A stretch of 52,318 bases of DNA from CAZGMJ01 sp964526785 (GTDB lineage Bacteria > Planctomycetota > Phycisphaerae > Sedimentisphaerales > Anaerobacaceae): positions 1-52,318 of the forward strand of contig CAZGMJ010000039.1 in the NCBI GenBank assembly GCA_964526785.1. The letters are read 5' to 3'. This document shows, one piece after another, positions 17,607 through 26,854 of the stretch. The translations under genes were made by a program, and so were the position numbers. The stretch's first letter is position 1. Each line of letters starts with the position of its first letter. The notes beneath the pieces are model-generated. The model had not been told where the DNA came from. It saw nothing but the letters and a program-made list of their open reading frames with translations, and made no database searches.

Positions 17607-18683
17607 ATGGACAGAGCAGCAAAAGACAACTACTCCATAAGCACAAAAATCCTCGTCGCTATCAGCGGGGGCGTGGATAGTTCGGTCGCTGCTGCGCTGT
17701 TACTCGAAGCCGGGTATAACTGCGCCGGCGTGTTTATGATTACCAACGATGACGCTCGCCATGCACTGACAGATGCCCGGACCGTTGCCGACAAACTGGG
17801 CATTGAGCTGCATGTGCTGGACCTTCGAGAGCAGTTCAGGCAAGTGCTCTGTTATTTCGGCAGCGAGTACGGGGCTGGGCGGACCCCGAACCCGTGCGTA
17901 TTCTGCAACCGACTGATCAAGTTCGGCAGGCTGATGGATTTTGCCCGGAACAATGGGGCGGATATGCTGGCAACGGGCCATTATGCGCAGATTCATGCCA
18001 ATGAAGGTGAGGCGGGTTTGTATGAGGCGGTGCAGGCCGACAAGGATCAGTCTTACGTTCTGGCCCAGATAGAGCGGAGCGTGTTACCGTCGGTCAGATT
18101 GCCTATGGGGACATATGGCAAGACCGATACGCGGCGAATCGCGAGCGAATTCGGTTTGCACACCGCGGACAAGGCGGATTCACAGGAGATATGCTTTATA
18201 CCGGATGACGATTATGTGCGTGTGCTGGAAGAGCATTATCCTTCACTCGCTCGCTCCGGCGATATCATTGACAGCAGCGACAAAGTGCTCGGCCGGCACG
18301 GAGGCATACATCGATTCACTATCGGGCAGCGGCGCGGATTGGGCATAGCGATGGGCACGCCGTACTACGTGTCACATATTGATGCGGACAGGAATACAAT
18401 TACTCTGGGCCCCAAGGCGGAGGTGATGCACCGAACCCTGACGGCCAGCGGCGTGAATTGGCTCATGTCCCCACCGTCGGAAGCATTTCGGGCACGCATT
18501 CGCATCCGCTATAATGACAGAGGAGCCGGTGGAGTGGTTACATCAGAGGGGGATCGTGTGAAGGTACGATTCGATCAACCCAGACTGGCGATCACGCCGG
18601 GCCAGCTCGCGGTATTCTATATCGAGGAGTCCGGCCGACAACGCGTAGCCGGTAGCGCGTGGATTGACAGCGTCGGCGATTGA
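17607..18683 (+). CDS. mnmA: tRNA-specific 2-thiouridylase MnmA
   Basis: 358 residues from the ATG at 17607, near the usual 360-370. The enzyme thiolates U34 of tRNAs for Lys, Glu and Gln. The PP-loop SGGVDSS is at residues 20-26. The catalytic pair is Cys97 (TPNPCVFCN) and Cys196 (DSQEICF), both present. TGHYA and GQRRGLGIA are further family signatures. The frame runs upstream to a GTG at 17520, but that extension is not family-like and neither start has a good Shine-Dalgarno, so the start is uncertain. The GT9 gene follows after 45 nt. Confidence 0.95.
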   Translation: MDRAAKDNYSISTKILVAISGGVDSSVAAALLLEAGYNCAGVFMITNDDARHALTDARTVADKLGIELHVLDLREQFRQVLCYFGSEYGAGRTPNPCVFCNRLIKFGRLMDFARNNGADMLATGHYAQIHANEGEAGLYEAVQADKDQSYVLAQIERSVLPSVRLPMGTYGKTDTRRIASEFGLHTADKADSQEICFIPDDDYVRVLEEHYPSLARSGDIIDSSDKVLGRHGGIHRFTIGQRRGLGIAMGTPYYVSHIDADRNTITLGPKAEVMHRTLTASGVNWLMSPPSEAFRARIRIRYNDRGAGGVVTSEGDRVKVRFDQPRLAITPGQLAVFYIEESGRQRVAGSAWIDSVGD

Positions 18684-18728
18684 GTATAAACATTGGACAA
18701 GCAAGTTATTGCGAAACGCTGAGTACTC

Positions 18729-19790
18729 ATGGTTAAAGCCAAGGATGACATTCTGGAACTGCTACGGCAGGAAGGAGCGGCTGCAGCAAAGAAGAAGCAG
18801 AGAGGGCTTATTATTCAGCCCGGCGCGATTGGCGACTGCATTCTGACTCTGCCGCTTGCGGGCTTCATGAAGGAAAACCTCGGCCTGGGCAGCATCGATA
18901 TGTTTGGCCACACCGAATATATCGGCGTCTTTCCGGGCCGGACGGTCGTCGACCGCGTGTTCTCCGTTGACTCGCTCGATCTGCATCGGCTTTTCGTAAA
19001 GCCTGAGCAATTCGAATTGGGAGCACGTGACCCCTTGATCACGGCTTTTGCGGGTTATTCGTGGATCGTTACATTTCTCGGTGAACCCGACAGCGATTTC
19101 GAGCAGAACCTGATCTTCACGGCCAACTGCAGCTACGGTTCAGAGATCATCACGATGCCGGCCAAAGCGCCCAAAGGCTTCGCAGATCATATCATTCGAC
19201 TACACATCGAACGATTCGTACGGGAAAGCGGCCTCACAATGGACGCCTCGGCCGCTGACCTCCATCAGTGTCTCATGACGGTCGATGACGCTGATCGAAG
19301 GACCGGACAGGAGATACTGGCAGAGGCCGGCGTGGACAACACAGACAAGGCGATCATCATTCATCCCGGCAGCGGCGGCGCAAAAAAGATATGGCATTTG
19401 GACAATGTTCTTTCGGTTGCACAGGAACTGCACAGCGCGGGCTTTGTGGTACTATTGCTTCTGGGGCCGGCCGAATTGGAGAGGTTCAACCGAAGTACGC
19501 TCAAACGGCTTCAAAAGACAGGTATTTGCCTGAGCAACCTCTCGCTACGCGAGGTAACGGGAGTGCTCAGTTGTGCACGCGTCTTTGTCGGCAATGACAG
19601 CGGGATCACACACATGGCCGCGACTCTGGGCACGAAGACCGTGGCGATGTTCGGCCCTACCGATCCTGTTGTATACCGTCCGGTGGGCCCGAATGTGACG
19701 ACCCTCAAAGGCGGCGCTCGGACATTCGCTGCCAAAGAAACGCCGCGACTCCGGCAGAAGCTGTTAAACGCGTTGCGAGCAGAGGGCTGA
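18729..19790 (+). CDS. Glycosyltransferase family 9 (heptosyltransferase-like)
   Basis: 353 residues with the GT-B fold signatures of ADP-heptose:LPS heptosyltransferases. The N-domain has IIQPGAIGDCILTLPLA (about 27-43), and the C-domain opens with IIHPGSGGAKKIWHLDN. FVGNDSGITHMAATLGT and MFGPTDPVVYRP are the donor-site elements. It probably adds a sugar to the lipid A core or a related glycan, from the cytoplasmic face. The first 25 residues are a charged helix extra to the domain. It lies between mnmA and lpxD; a strong promoter separates it from lpxD. Confidence 0.9.
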   Translation: MVKAKDDILELLRQEGAAAAKKKQRGLIIQPGAIGDCILTLPLAGFMKENLGLGSIDMFGHTEYIGVFPGRTVVDRVFSVDSLDLHRLFVKPEQFELGARDPLITAFAGYSWIVTFLGEPDSDFEQNLIFTANCSYGSEIITMPAKAPKGFADHIIRLHIERFVRESGLTMDASAADLHQCLMTVDDADRRTGQEILAEAGVDNTDKAIIIHPGSGGAKKIWHLDNVLSVAQELHSAGFVVLLLLGPAELERFNRSTLKRLQKTGICLSNLSLREVTGVLSCARVFVGNDSGITHMAATLGTKTVAMFGPTDPVVYRPVGPNVTTLKGGARTFAAKETPRLRQKLLNALRAEG

Positions 19791-19846
19791 GCCTTTACCG
19801 GTGTAAATCCACTGTTCCGGCTGCATAGAATGCATCAAATCAACAG

Positions 19847-19876
19847 TTGACCCCAAATTGAAGGCTCTGCTATAAT
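19847..19876 (+). promoter_or_regulatory. Strong sigma-70-like promoter for lpxD
   Basis: TTGACC (-35, 5/6), an 18-nt spacer and a perfect TATAAT (-10), placed 80 nt before the lpxD start. The best consensus promoter I found in the window. It would drive lpxD, lpxI and probably the kinase, methyltransferase and GT2 genes. Confidence 0.75.
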
Positions 19877-19955
19877 GCACAGCCGAACCGTGTTCGGAGA
19901 TATCTGACGAGGGTGAATCAAGGTACGCTGGTAAGATTACAGAGGTTTTTTGGGT

Positions 19956-21017
19956 ATGGAGACAAAGACGCTCGGAGAATTAGCTGAATACGTGGGGGGG
20001 CACGTGCGAGGCGACGCGAACGTGGTCATCCGTTCGGCCTCAACGCTCGGCCGCGCGCGTGAAGGAGATATCAGTTTTCTGAGCAACCGCAAGTACGAGA
20101 AACAGCTTGCCACTACGAAGGCGAGCGCCGTGATTGTGGGCAAAGAGGCGAATACGACTTCTACCCCCTTGTTAATTGCCGAGGACCCGTACTACGCGTT
20201 CATGCAGATCATGGTGCTTCTCCACGGCCATCGCAAACATCGCAAGACCGGCGTAAGCGCCAGCGCTCACATCGCTGAGACTGCAACGGTTGGTGCCGAC
20301 TGCCATATTGGTGATTTTGCTACAGTAGCCGAGCATGCATCGATCGGCACCGGTTGCATCATTTACCCCGGCGTGTATGTCGGCGAAGGTGTTCAGATAG
20401 GCAATGACTGTATCCTGTATGCCAACGTTACCATCTACGACGGATGCAAAATCGGCAACAGGGTGATCGTCAATGCCAATACGACCATCGGTGAAGATGG
20501 TTTCGGTTATGCGACGCATCAGGGTGAGCATCACAAGATACCTCAGATTGGCTCGGTTGTTGTGGAAGATGATGTCGAGATCGGTGCCTGTTGCGGTATT
20601 GAGCGGGGCACGCTCGGGGACACTGTGATCGGCCGCGGGAGCAAGCTCGGCGATTTGATCGCGGTTGGGCACGGCACTCGCGTGGGTGCTCATTGTCTGC
20701 TGGTGGCCCAGGTTGGTATCGCCGGATCGACGATCATCGGACACCACTGCGTTGTCGGGGGACAGGTTGGTATCGTTGGCCACATCGCCATCGGCAACAA
20801 TGTGACAATAGGTGCTCAAGCCGGCGTGATTAACAATGTGCCGGATGGAAAGACCATTCTTGGTGCGCCGGCGATCGAGGCCGGTCAGGCAAGACGGGCA
20901 TACGGCATGATTCAATATCTACCCGAAATGAGACAAAGCCTCAGGACACTGCAGAGGCGCATGGATGAACTGGCTTCGACAGTCGGCACGGAGTTGAACA
21001 ACCCCGCCGATCAGTAA
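19956..21017 (+). CDS. lpxD: UDP-3-O-acylglucosamine N-acyltransferase LpxD
   Basis: 353 residues from the ATG at 19956 (AGAGG about 10 nt upstream); a TTG two codons earlier is an alternative. LpxD adds the second 3-hydroxyacyl chain from acyl-ACP during lipid A synthesis. The N-terminal uridine-binding domain (about 1-100, GDISFLSNRKY) is followed by a left-handed beta-helix of hexapeptide repeats (about 105-320). NANTTIGEDGFGYA is the family signature, and the catalytic His is at about residue 239 in LIAVGHGTRV. A short C-terminal helix follows, as in the family. lpxI is 61 nt downstream. Confidence 0.97.
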   Translation: METKTLGELAEYVGGHVRGDANVVIRSASTLGRAREGDISFLSNRKYEKQLATTKASAVIVGKEANTTSTPLLIAEDPYYAFMQIMVLLHGHRKHRKTGVSASAHIAETATVGADCHIGDFATVAEHASIGTGCIIYPGVYVGEGVQIGNDCILYANVTIYDGCKIGNRVIVNANTTIGEDGFGYATHQGEHHKIPQIGSVVVEDDVEIGACCGIERGTLGDTVIGRGSKLGDLIAVGHGTRVGAHCLLVAQVGIAGSTIIGHHCVVGGQVGIVGHIAIGNNVTIGAQAGVINNVPDGKTILGAPAIEAGQARRAYGMIQYLPEMRQSLRTLQRRMDELASTVGTELNNPADQ

Positions 21018-21078
21018 GGAGGCGATTTGGGATTCTGGAGGCGCATACAGGAGCCCCGCTCGAAAGCGCTATGGCACT

Positions 21079-21915
21079 ATGAGTGAATCGGATGTGCTCG
21101 GATTGATCGCAGGATCAGGACGCTTGCCATTTCTTGTTACAGCCGGCGCGCGAGCGGCCGGAAAGAAGGTGGTTTGTGTCAGCCTTGTCGATCATGCCGA
21201 AGATGGTCTGGCTCAGGCGGTAGATGTGTATTACCGCGTGGCAATTGCCCGTCCGGGCGCGTGGATACGCAAACTCAAGCGGCACGGCGTGATGGACGCG
21301 ATTATGGTTGGGAGGGTGGCCAAAGGTCGGCTTTTTACGCCGTGGCGAGTTTTGCGATATTTGCCGGACTGGCGGGCTTTTCGGATATATTACTGGCGTC
21401 TGCGCAACAAGACCCGCTTGACCGAGTCGTTGTTGTCCGCTGTCGCCGAAGAACTGGCAACAGGAGGAATCGTTTTGGAGGATACGACAGTCTATTGCGC
21501 CGAGCATCTCGCCGCGGAAGGCCTGATGACCGGCAGGAATGTCTCGACTGGTTGTCAGAGCGACATCGAATTCGGTTGGCCGCTCGTGAAGAAACTGGCG
21601 GAAATGGACATTGGGCAGGCTCTGGCGGTCAAAGAAAGAGAAGTTGTCGCGGTTGAAGCAATTGAAGGCACGGCCGAGATGATCAAACGGGCCGGTCAAT
21701 ACTGCCGTACGCGCAGCTGGACGCTGCTCAAAGCCTCCAAGCCGGGACAGGACATGCGATTTGATGTGCCGTGTGTGGGTCCGGACACGATTCAGGATTT
21801 GGCCGACGCCGGTGCTCGCTGTTTGGTCGTGGAGGCGGGCAAGACAATCGTTATAGACAAATCCGAGACCTTGCGGCTCGCGGACGAACTGGGCATCGCC
21901 GTACTGGGGCGGTAG
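21079..21915 (+). CDS. lpxI: UDP-2,3-diacylglucosamine diphosphatase LpxI
   Basis: 278 residues, standard length. LpxI cleaves UDP-2,3-diacylglucosamine to lipid X in organisms that lack LpxH. Visible signatures are GLIAGSGRLPFLV at the start, MVGRVAKGRLF, then the C-terminal domain with AVKEREVVAVEAIEGTAEMIKRAG and the PCVGPDTI segment. Directly downstream of lpxD, so both lipid A steps share a transcript. lpxA, lpxC and lpxB are not in the window. Confidence 0.95.
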   Translation: MSESDVLGLIAGSGRLPFLVTAGARAAGKKVVCVSLVDHAEDGLAQAVDVYYRVAIARPGAWIRKLKRHGVMDAIMVGRVAKGRLFTPWRVLRYLPDWRAFRIYYWRLRNKTRLTESLLSAVAEELATGGIVLEDTTVYCAEHLAAEGLMTGRNVSTGCQSDIEFGWPLVKKLAEMDIGQALAVKEREVVAVEAIEGTAEMIKRAGQYCRTRSWTLLKASKPGQDMRFDVPCVGPDTIQDLADAGARCLVVEAGKTIVIDKSETLRLADELGIAVLGR

Positions 21916-22025
21916 AAAGCAAAGACGACGAACCGCTGTTCTCAAGCTCCGTGAGTTCGCGGCGGCGGAGCGAACGCACGCGGCAAGCGATAGTGGCAAT
22001 GTCTTCTTAGGGTAACTATTATTGC

Positions 22026-23429
22026 ATGGACAGTTTTCCTTTTGAACTAACACTGAAGTGCTGTGCTCCTGCCACAAAGAGCGAGCACGTACAATGCCAT
22101 GACTGCTTGCGAAAAGTCAAGGGCAGACGCGCGGTCTACGATGCGCAATGGAGCGGGCGTGCCGTTATTGTAAAGGTGTTCGACCGCAGACCTGGTGCGA
22201 GACGGCATGTGCGAGTTGAATGGAAGGGGCTCAAGGCACTGCACGACCGGAGGATTGCCGCCCCCAAGCCGTTGTTTTGGGGCAGAACGGCCAACGGACA
22301 ACCAGCCATCGTCATTGAGAAGATTCCGAATTCGTCGACGCTGCTTGAGACGCTTAACAGAACGGTCGAGCCAACGAAACGAGAGGCCTTACTCGTTCAG
22401 TTCGCCCATGAACTGGCAATACAACATCTGCGGGGCGCGGTTCAGCTTGATCTGCACATGGGGAACTACATTCTCGATGAGCACACAATCTACGCTATCG
22501 ATCCATGGCGAATGAGATTTGTGAATGGAGAACTTTCCCGCAAGCAGAGCATTTCGTGTCTGGCGTTGTTCGTACGCTACATAGACCACAACAACACAGA
22601 TGCGATCGGTCGAGTATGCAACGCATATTTTGACACACGTCAATGGAAACTAATGCCCGAGGACCGGAGACTCTTCGAAAAGTACCTTATCATACATCAG
22701 AAGCGCACTCTCAAAAAGGGACTGCGTAAGTGTCTGCGGACAAGCAAGCGACATCTGCGAGTTGACGGTCCGGGATACAGGGGCGTGTTCTTCAGAGCGT
22801 TCTGTCGCGGAACTGAGCCGGTGGAATTCATCGATCAGGTTGACGAATTGATGAGAACGGGAGAGCGCTTTAAGGAAGGCAACACATGCCATGTTTCCCG
22901 CAGTCGGTGGAACGATCAGGATATTGTCATAAAACGATACAATCACAAAGGCTGGTTATACTCGCTGCGCCACAGTTTTCTCAAGTCCCGAGCAAAAAAA
23001 GCGTGGTTGCATGGCAAGCGGCTTGAGATTCTTGGAATCGGTACGCCCCGTCCTCTCGCCTATATCGAAAAATACCGTGGACCTGTTCTTTGGGAATCCT
23101 ATCTGATAACAGAATACGTTGAGGGGCGAAAGCTTTATGCTTTTCTCAGTGACGACGCGATTACGGAGCAACAGCGAAACCGGGCGGTCCAGCATGTGCT
23201 GGAGGTTCTGGAGAATCTGCATAAGTACAAAATAAGCCATGGTGACTTGAAACATACGAATATTCTGCTGACTTCAAGCGGTCCGGTTCTCACCGACCTC
23301 GATGGCATGAAAACCCATCGATGGAACTGGACTTACGATCGCAAGAAGGCCAGAGACATTGCGCATTTCGCCCGCGGTGGACGGGGAGCATATACAATCG
23401 TTGACGCTGTAGAGGCGAGCATGTCATGA
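22026..23429 (+). CDS. Fused tandem LPS-kinase-like protein (two WaaP/Kdo-kinase-type domains)
   Basis: 467 residues holding two separate protein-kinase-fold domains of the LPS/Kdo kinase kind. Domain 1 (about 30-200): ATP lysine Lys50 (VIVKVF), catalytic loop QLDLHMGN with Asp142 and Asn147, and a metal Asp159 in AIDPWRMRF. The usual first His of the loop is Gln140. Domain 2 (about 280-465): Lys303 (IVIKRY), loop SHGDLKHTN with Asp407 and Asn412, metal Asp424 in LTDLDGMK. Both look catalytically plausible. Likely cytoplasmic sugar kinases acting on the lipid A core. It lies 110 nt after lpxI and before a methyltransferase. There is no strong ribosome site before the ATG. The duplication may be an internal fusion of unequal paralogues. 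Confidence 0.8.
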   Translation: MDSFPFELTLKCCAPATKSEHVQCHDCLRKVKGRRAVYDAQWSGRAVIVKVFDRRPGARRHVRVEWKGLKALHDRRIAAPKPLFWGRTANGQPAIVIEKIPNSSTLLETLNRTVEPTKREALLVQFAHELAIQHLRGAVQLDLHMGNYILDEHTIYAIDPWRMRFVNGELSRKQSISCLALFVRYIDHNNTDAIGRVCNAYFDTRQWKLMPEDRRLFEKYLIIHQKRTLKKGLRKCLRTSKRHLRVDGPGYRGVFFRAFCRGTEPVEFIDQVDELMRTGERFKEGNTCHVSRSRWNDQDIVIKRYNHKGWLYSLRHSFLKSRAKKAWLHGKRLEILGIGTPRPLAYIEKYRGPVLWESYLITEYVEGRKLYAFLSDDAITEQQRNRAVQHVLEVLENLHKYKISHGDLKHTNILLTSSGPVLTDLDGMKTHRWNWTYDRKKARDIAHFARGGRGAYTIVDAVEASMS

Positions 23430-23457
23430 AACGATTTCGTTGATCTGGACACAAAAG

Positions 23458-24126
23458 ATGAAATCCGAGCAGCTTCAATTGTCGGCCCAACCGTCGGGCT
23501 ATTATGACAGCGACCGCAGCGAGATGCTGCGTTATGTTCCTGCGTCCGCCAGAAGAACGCTCGAATTCGGCTGTGGTACTGGGAGATTCTCGCAACTCCT
23601 GAAGCAGACGCGATGTACGGAAAGCTGGGGCGTGGAGATACATACAGAGGCGGCAGCCGAAGCCGGCACCAAACTCGACAAGGTTATTACCTGCGACGCC
23701 GCTGCGGCCCTCAACGAGATTCCGGACGGGTACTTCGACTGCATATTGTTTTTCGACGTGCTCGAACATTTGATCGATCCCTATTCGGTCCTTGCCAGTG
23801 TCAAGACGAAGCTGGCTGAAAATGGAGTGATGGTCGCGTCAATCCCGAACATCCGGTATTATCGCGTTTTCGTCGATCTCGTGGTACACGGGAATTGGGA
23901 CTACCGCGGCCATGGGGTACTGGATCGAACGCATTTGCGTTTTTTTACTAGAAAGAGCATCGTCAAGATGTGCAGGAAGCTCACCTTCGAAGTTATTACT
24001 CTGGAAGGGATGCACCCAACATCCAGTCGAACATTCAAGGTTGTCAACACGCTGGCATTCAATCGCCTCGCTGACTGCCGCTACAAGCACTATGCTCTGG
24101 TAGCCGCACCGCTATCGTCGATATGA
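23458..24126 (+). CDS. Class I SAM-dependent methyltransferase
   Basis: 222 residues from the ATG at 23458; a TTG at 23440 in the same frame is less likely. Motif I is LEFGCGTGRFSQLL (about 35-48), acidic residue after strand 2 in WGVEIH, and motif IV DCILFFDVLEHLIDP. This is the ubiquinone-methyltransferase-like fold common in LPS and O-antigen clusters. Substrate unknown, probably a glycan or lipid. Its stop overlaps the GT2 start as ATGA, so the two are translationally coupled. Confidence 0.88.
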   Translation: MKSEQLQLSAQPSGYYDSDRSEMLRYVPASARRTLEFGCGTGRFSQLLKQTRCTESWGVEIHTEAAAEAGTKLDKVITCDAAAALNEIPDGYFDCILFFDVLEHLIDPYSVLASVKTKLAENGVMVASIPNIRYYRVFVDLVVHGNWDYRGHGVLDRTHLRFFTRKSIVKMCRKLTFEVITLEGMHPTSSRTFKVVNTLAFNRLADCRYKHYALVAAPLSSI

Positions 24127-25091
24127 AACTCTCCATAATCATAGTCAGTTGGAATGTGTGTGAACAGGTGTGTGACTGCCTGCGCTCGATTGAGTGCAAT
24201 GCTCCGGGATGCGCGCATGAAGTGATTCTCGTTGATAATGCAAGTTCCGACGAAACGGTAGAAACGGTGCGGCGTCGCTTCCCAAATGTCGCGTTAATTG
24301 CCAATGAGCACAACGATGGATTTGCGAAGGCCAACAATGAAGGTATCTGCCGCTCTAGCGGAGAGTATATCCTTCTGCTGAACCCTGATACGATCGTGCA
24401 TCGCCATTCGCTTGACCGACTGATTGACTTCATGCAGAACAATGAAGACATCGGAGCATGCGGGCCGCGGTTACTCAACGAGGACGGAACGATACAAGCA
24501 TCGGCTCGGCGCTTTCCAACATTGCGCAATACCTTTTATTTCTATACGATCGCACGGTTCTTCGGGCTTTTTCGCGGGCATTACAAGAAGTGGAGGATGA
24601 AGGACTTCGACCATGCTCACCAGATGGACGTGGATCAGGTCATGGGGGCGGCGCTGATAGTCCGGCGCACGGCAATGGAACAAATGGATGGACTGGATGA
24701 AGCGTTCTTCATGTATTATGAGGAAGTGGACCTGTGCTACCGCTTGAAACAGGCGGGATGGCGGGTCGTCTTCACGCCTATTGCAGAGATTACGCACCTG
24801 GGGGGACAGTCGATTCGGCAGATTCCCGCAAAGAAACGCATCATGTCGTTGAGAAGTCTTTTGACGTTTTTGAGAAAACATCGCGGGCGCAAACGTATGC
24901 TCGTCTACACGACGGTGTTCAAACCCGGGGTAATCCTCCAGGATGCGGCGAATTTGCTGATCGCTATGGCGACTTATCTCTTTGCGCTGTTGCTGTTCGA
25001 CCGGGACAAGCGGCTGGAAGCGGCAAGAAAGATTGGCAGAACGGCCCACTGGCTGCGCAAATACTCCTGGCAGATACTATTCAAGATTTGA
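24123..25091 (+). CDS. Glycosyltransferase family 2 (rhamnosyltransferase-like)
   Basis: 322 residues with a GT-A fold. Start is SIIIVSWNV, then VDNASSDET, and the metal-binding NPD at LLLNPDTIVHRHSL (a DxD variant). A later MYYEEVDLCYRLKQAGW is the ED-x motif of the WbbL-type rhamnosyltransferase subgroup. A hydrophobic C-terminal segment (about 275-295) may associate with the membrane. It is the last gene of the lpxD transcript. Its last 11 nt overlap the convergent GT4 gene. Donor sugar not determinable. Confidence 0.92.
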   Translation: MKLSIIIVSWNVCEQVCDCLRSIECNAPGCAHEVILVDNASSDETVETVRRRFPNVALIANEHNDGFAKANNEGICRSSGEYILLLNPDTIVHRHSLDRLIDFMQNNEDIGACGPRLLNEDGTIQASARRFPTLRNTFYFYTIARFFGLFRGHYKKWRMKDFDHAHQMDVDQVMGAALIVRRTAMEQMDGLDEAFFMYYEEVDLCYRLKQAGWRVVFTPIAEITHLGGQSIRQIPAKKRIMSLRSLLTFLRKHRGRKRMLVYTTVFKPGVILQDAANLLIAMATYLFALLLFDRDKRLEAARKIGRTAHWLRKYSWQILFKI

Positions 25092-26076
25092 ACTGTCCGG
25101 CGTATTTGTTGATCAAGTCGGCCAGGCACTGTCCGATCGCAGCCACATCAAAATCCCTGCTGAAGTCTGTGGCATTGGCTCCCATCCGCCGCCTCATCTG
25201 CTCGTTTTCAGCAAGCGTCCTGATCTTCTCGACCCATTGCTGTGGTTTGTCAACAAGCATCCCTGTGACTCCCTCCTGCACGTATTCAGAATTCACACCA
25301 ACCGGCGACGCCACAGTTGGAATACCAGCCGCGGCATATTGGAGTATCTTGAATCCACACTTGCCTCTCGTAAAGCGGTTATCCGGCAACGGCGCCAAAC
25401 CAATATGGCAAGCAGCCAGCGCCTGACACTGCGTTTCCAAGGACCAGGTTTCCCTCTCAACCACTATGTTCTCAAGGTCAAGGAAATCATCGCAGATGAT
25501 GCGCAACACTACGTTGGGACAGACAGTACCGATTTGCTCGAGCGCAGGCGCAATTTCAGCCAGATACTTCAGCGTGCTGCGACTGCCGATCCACACAAGT
25601 CGGAGTGTGTCGCTCGATGCGTCAGGTCGCATGACAGAGTAAGCCTGCGTATCCAGACCCGTAGGCAGGATCTCTACGTTCGAATTGGAGCGTCGAGCAT
25701 GCCCCGCGAGATAGCTGTTGCCTGCTATAACCAAATCTGCGAGTTTGGCCGTGCGGTAGAAAGGTCTTGCATGCGACCAACTTGCTTTTTCGGGACGCCT
25801 TGGACTGTACATTACTGCATCATCGAAATCGTATATGATTGTTTTGGCATTCCGTCGCAGGAGCCGGGCATCAAGAATATTCAGACGTCGCTTGTGTAAA
25901 AACACTCCGTCGTATCCGGCGGCATGTCGGAACAAACGTTTGCGAGCGGAGGCGCTCACTGGAAACACCGCAAGTTCACAGTCGATGCCGTGCCTGGAAA
26001 GAGCCTCGATATGCACCGCAATTCTTTGTCTAAAGCTCGCTCGGCGCGGGTTATTGGTCAACACCAGCAGTTTCAT
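25081..26076 (-). CDS. Glycosyltransferase family 4-like (group 1)
   Basis: 331 residues, GT-B fold. N-domain starts LLVLTNNPRRASFRQRI and has IYDFDDAV. C-domain has LRLVWIGSRSTLKYL and the donor-binding GKCGFKILQYAAAGIPTVASPVG, a variant of the E-x7-E region in which Lys/Cys replaces the first Glu. Last gene of the minus-strand polysaccharide cluster. Its stop overlaps the GT2 gene tail on the other strand, so the two operons meet end to end with no room for a terminator. Confidence 0.9.
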   Translation of the reverse strand: MKLLVLTNNPRRASFRQRIAVHIEALSRHGIDCELAVFPVSASARKRLFRHAAGYDGVFLHKRRLNILDARLLRRNAKTIIYDFDDAVMYSPRRPEKASWSHARPFYRTAKLADLVIAGNSYLAGHARRSNSNVEILPTGLDTQAYSVMRPDASSDTLRLVWIGSRSTLKYLAEIAPALEQIGTVCPNVVLRIICDDFLDLENIVVERETWSLETQCQALAACHIGLAPLPDNRFTRGKCGFKILQYAAAGIPTVASPVGVNSEYVQEGVTGMLVDKPQQWVEKIRTLAENEQMRRRMGANATDFSRDFDVAAIGQCLADLINKYAGQFKS

Positions 26077-26124
26077 AGTTGCGTCCGGTCTTCTACCTGA
26101 CCACCTCGACTCATGGCTCGCTTA

Positions 26125-26805
26125 TCAAACGGGGCCGTCCGGCCGTCTTCCTACCATTAAGATATTGGTGGGCGCGAAGAGATACCTGTAGCCCGCGAAC
26201 CAGCGGAACAGCCCGATTCGCGCCATGATACGCAAGCATCTGGCGGACAGCGCTTGTATGCGACGCCCCCTTCGCCAGTGTTTGCTGAAACTGAAACGCA
26301 CCCTTCCGAATTCACCATCAAGCGGCTGAAACTCATCCCGTCTGCATGTAGCGGCACAACAACGTTCAGGCTCAAAATCGATCTCAGAAAAAAGCCGTCT
26401 TATGCCGGCAGGTGTAAATCTCCAGAAATCATCCGGATAGGGATGTATGCGCCATGCAAACGGAGCCGAGATGCATATGTAACCGCCCGGCGCGAGCAAT
26501 CGCGACAGATTGCGGGCCATTTCAAACGGTTCACCACAATGCTCAAGTACACTGAGGCAAAAGATCGTTCCAAACCGCTTATGCCCCAATGCAGCATCGA
26601 TGTCGTCGAAATCCGCAGTAAGATCGAGCACCTTGTCGACTCTTGGGCCTGCGTGCATATCGACCGTACAGTATTCACCGGCGTCTGCAAAAAGCGCACG
26701 AATATCCTGCGTACTTCCGTAGTCCTTCGAGCCAACTTCCAGGTACGGCCCCAGGAAGATATCCGCATGCCTGCGTATAAAAGTAAGCTGGTTTACGTCA
26801 CCCAT
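26125..26805 (-). CDS. Class I SAM-dependent methyltransferase
   Basis: 226 residues. Motif I is YLEVGSKDYGS (about 21-31), acidic strand-2 end TVDMHAGPRVD, and motif IV FGTIFCLSVLEHCGEPFEMA. The post-motif LLAPGGYICISAPFAW is typical of glycan-cluster methyltransferases. The C-terminal third (RRGRRIQALSARCLR) is basic and may contact membrane or substrate. It sits between two glycosyltransferases (49-nt gaps either side), so a sugar O-methyltransferase is the likely job; target not known. Confidence 0.85.
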   Translation of the reverse strand: MGDVNQLTFIRRHADIFLGPYLEVGSKDYGSTQDIRALFADAGEYCTVDMHAGPRVDKVLDLTADFDDIDAALGHKRFGTIFCLSVLEHCGEPFEMARNLSRLLAPGGYICISAPFAWRIHPYPDDFWRFTPAGIRRLFSEIDFEPERCCAATCRRDEFQPLDGEFGRVRFSFSKHWRRGRRIQALSARCLRIMARIGLFRWFAGYRYLFAPTNILMVGRRPDGPV

Positions 26806-26854
26806 ATCGTTTCAGTCTCGGGCAGCTACCGAATCGAACGATCTGCGCATGGAA

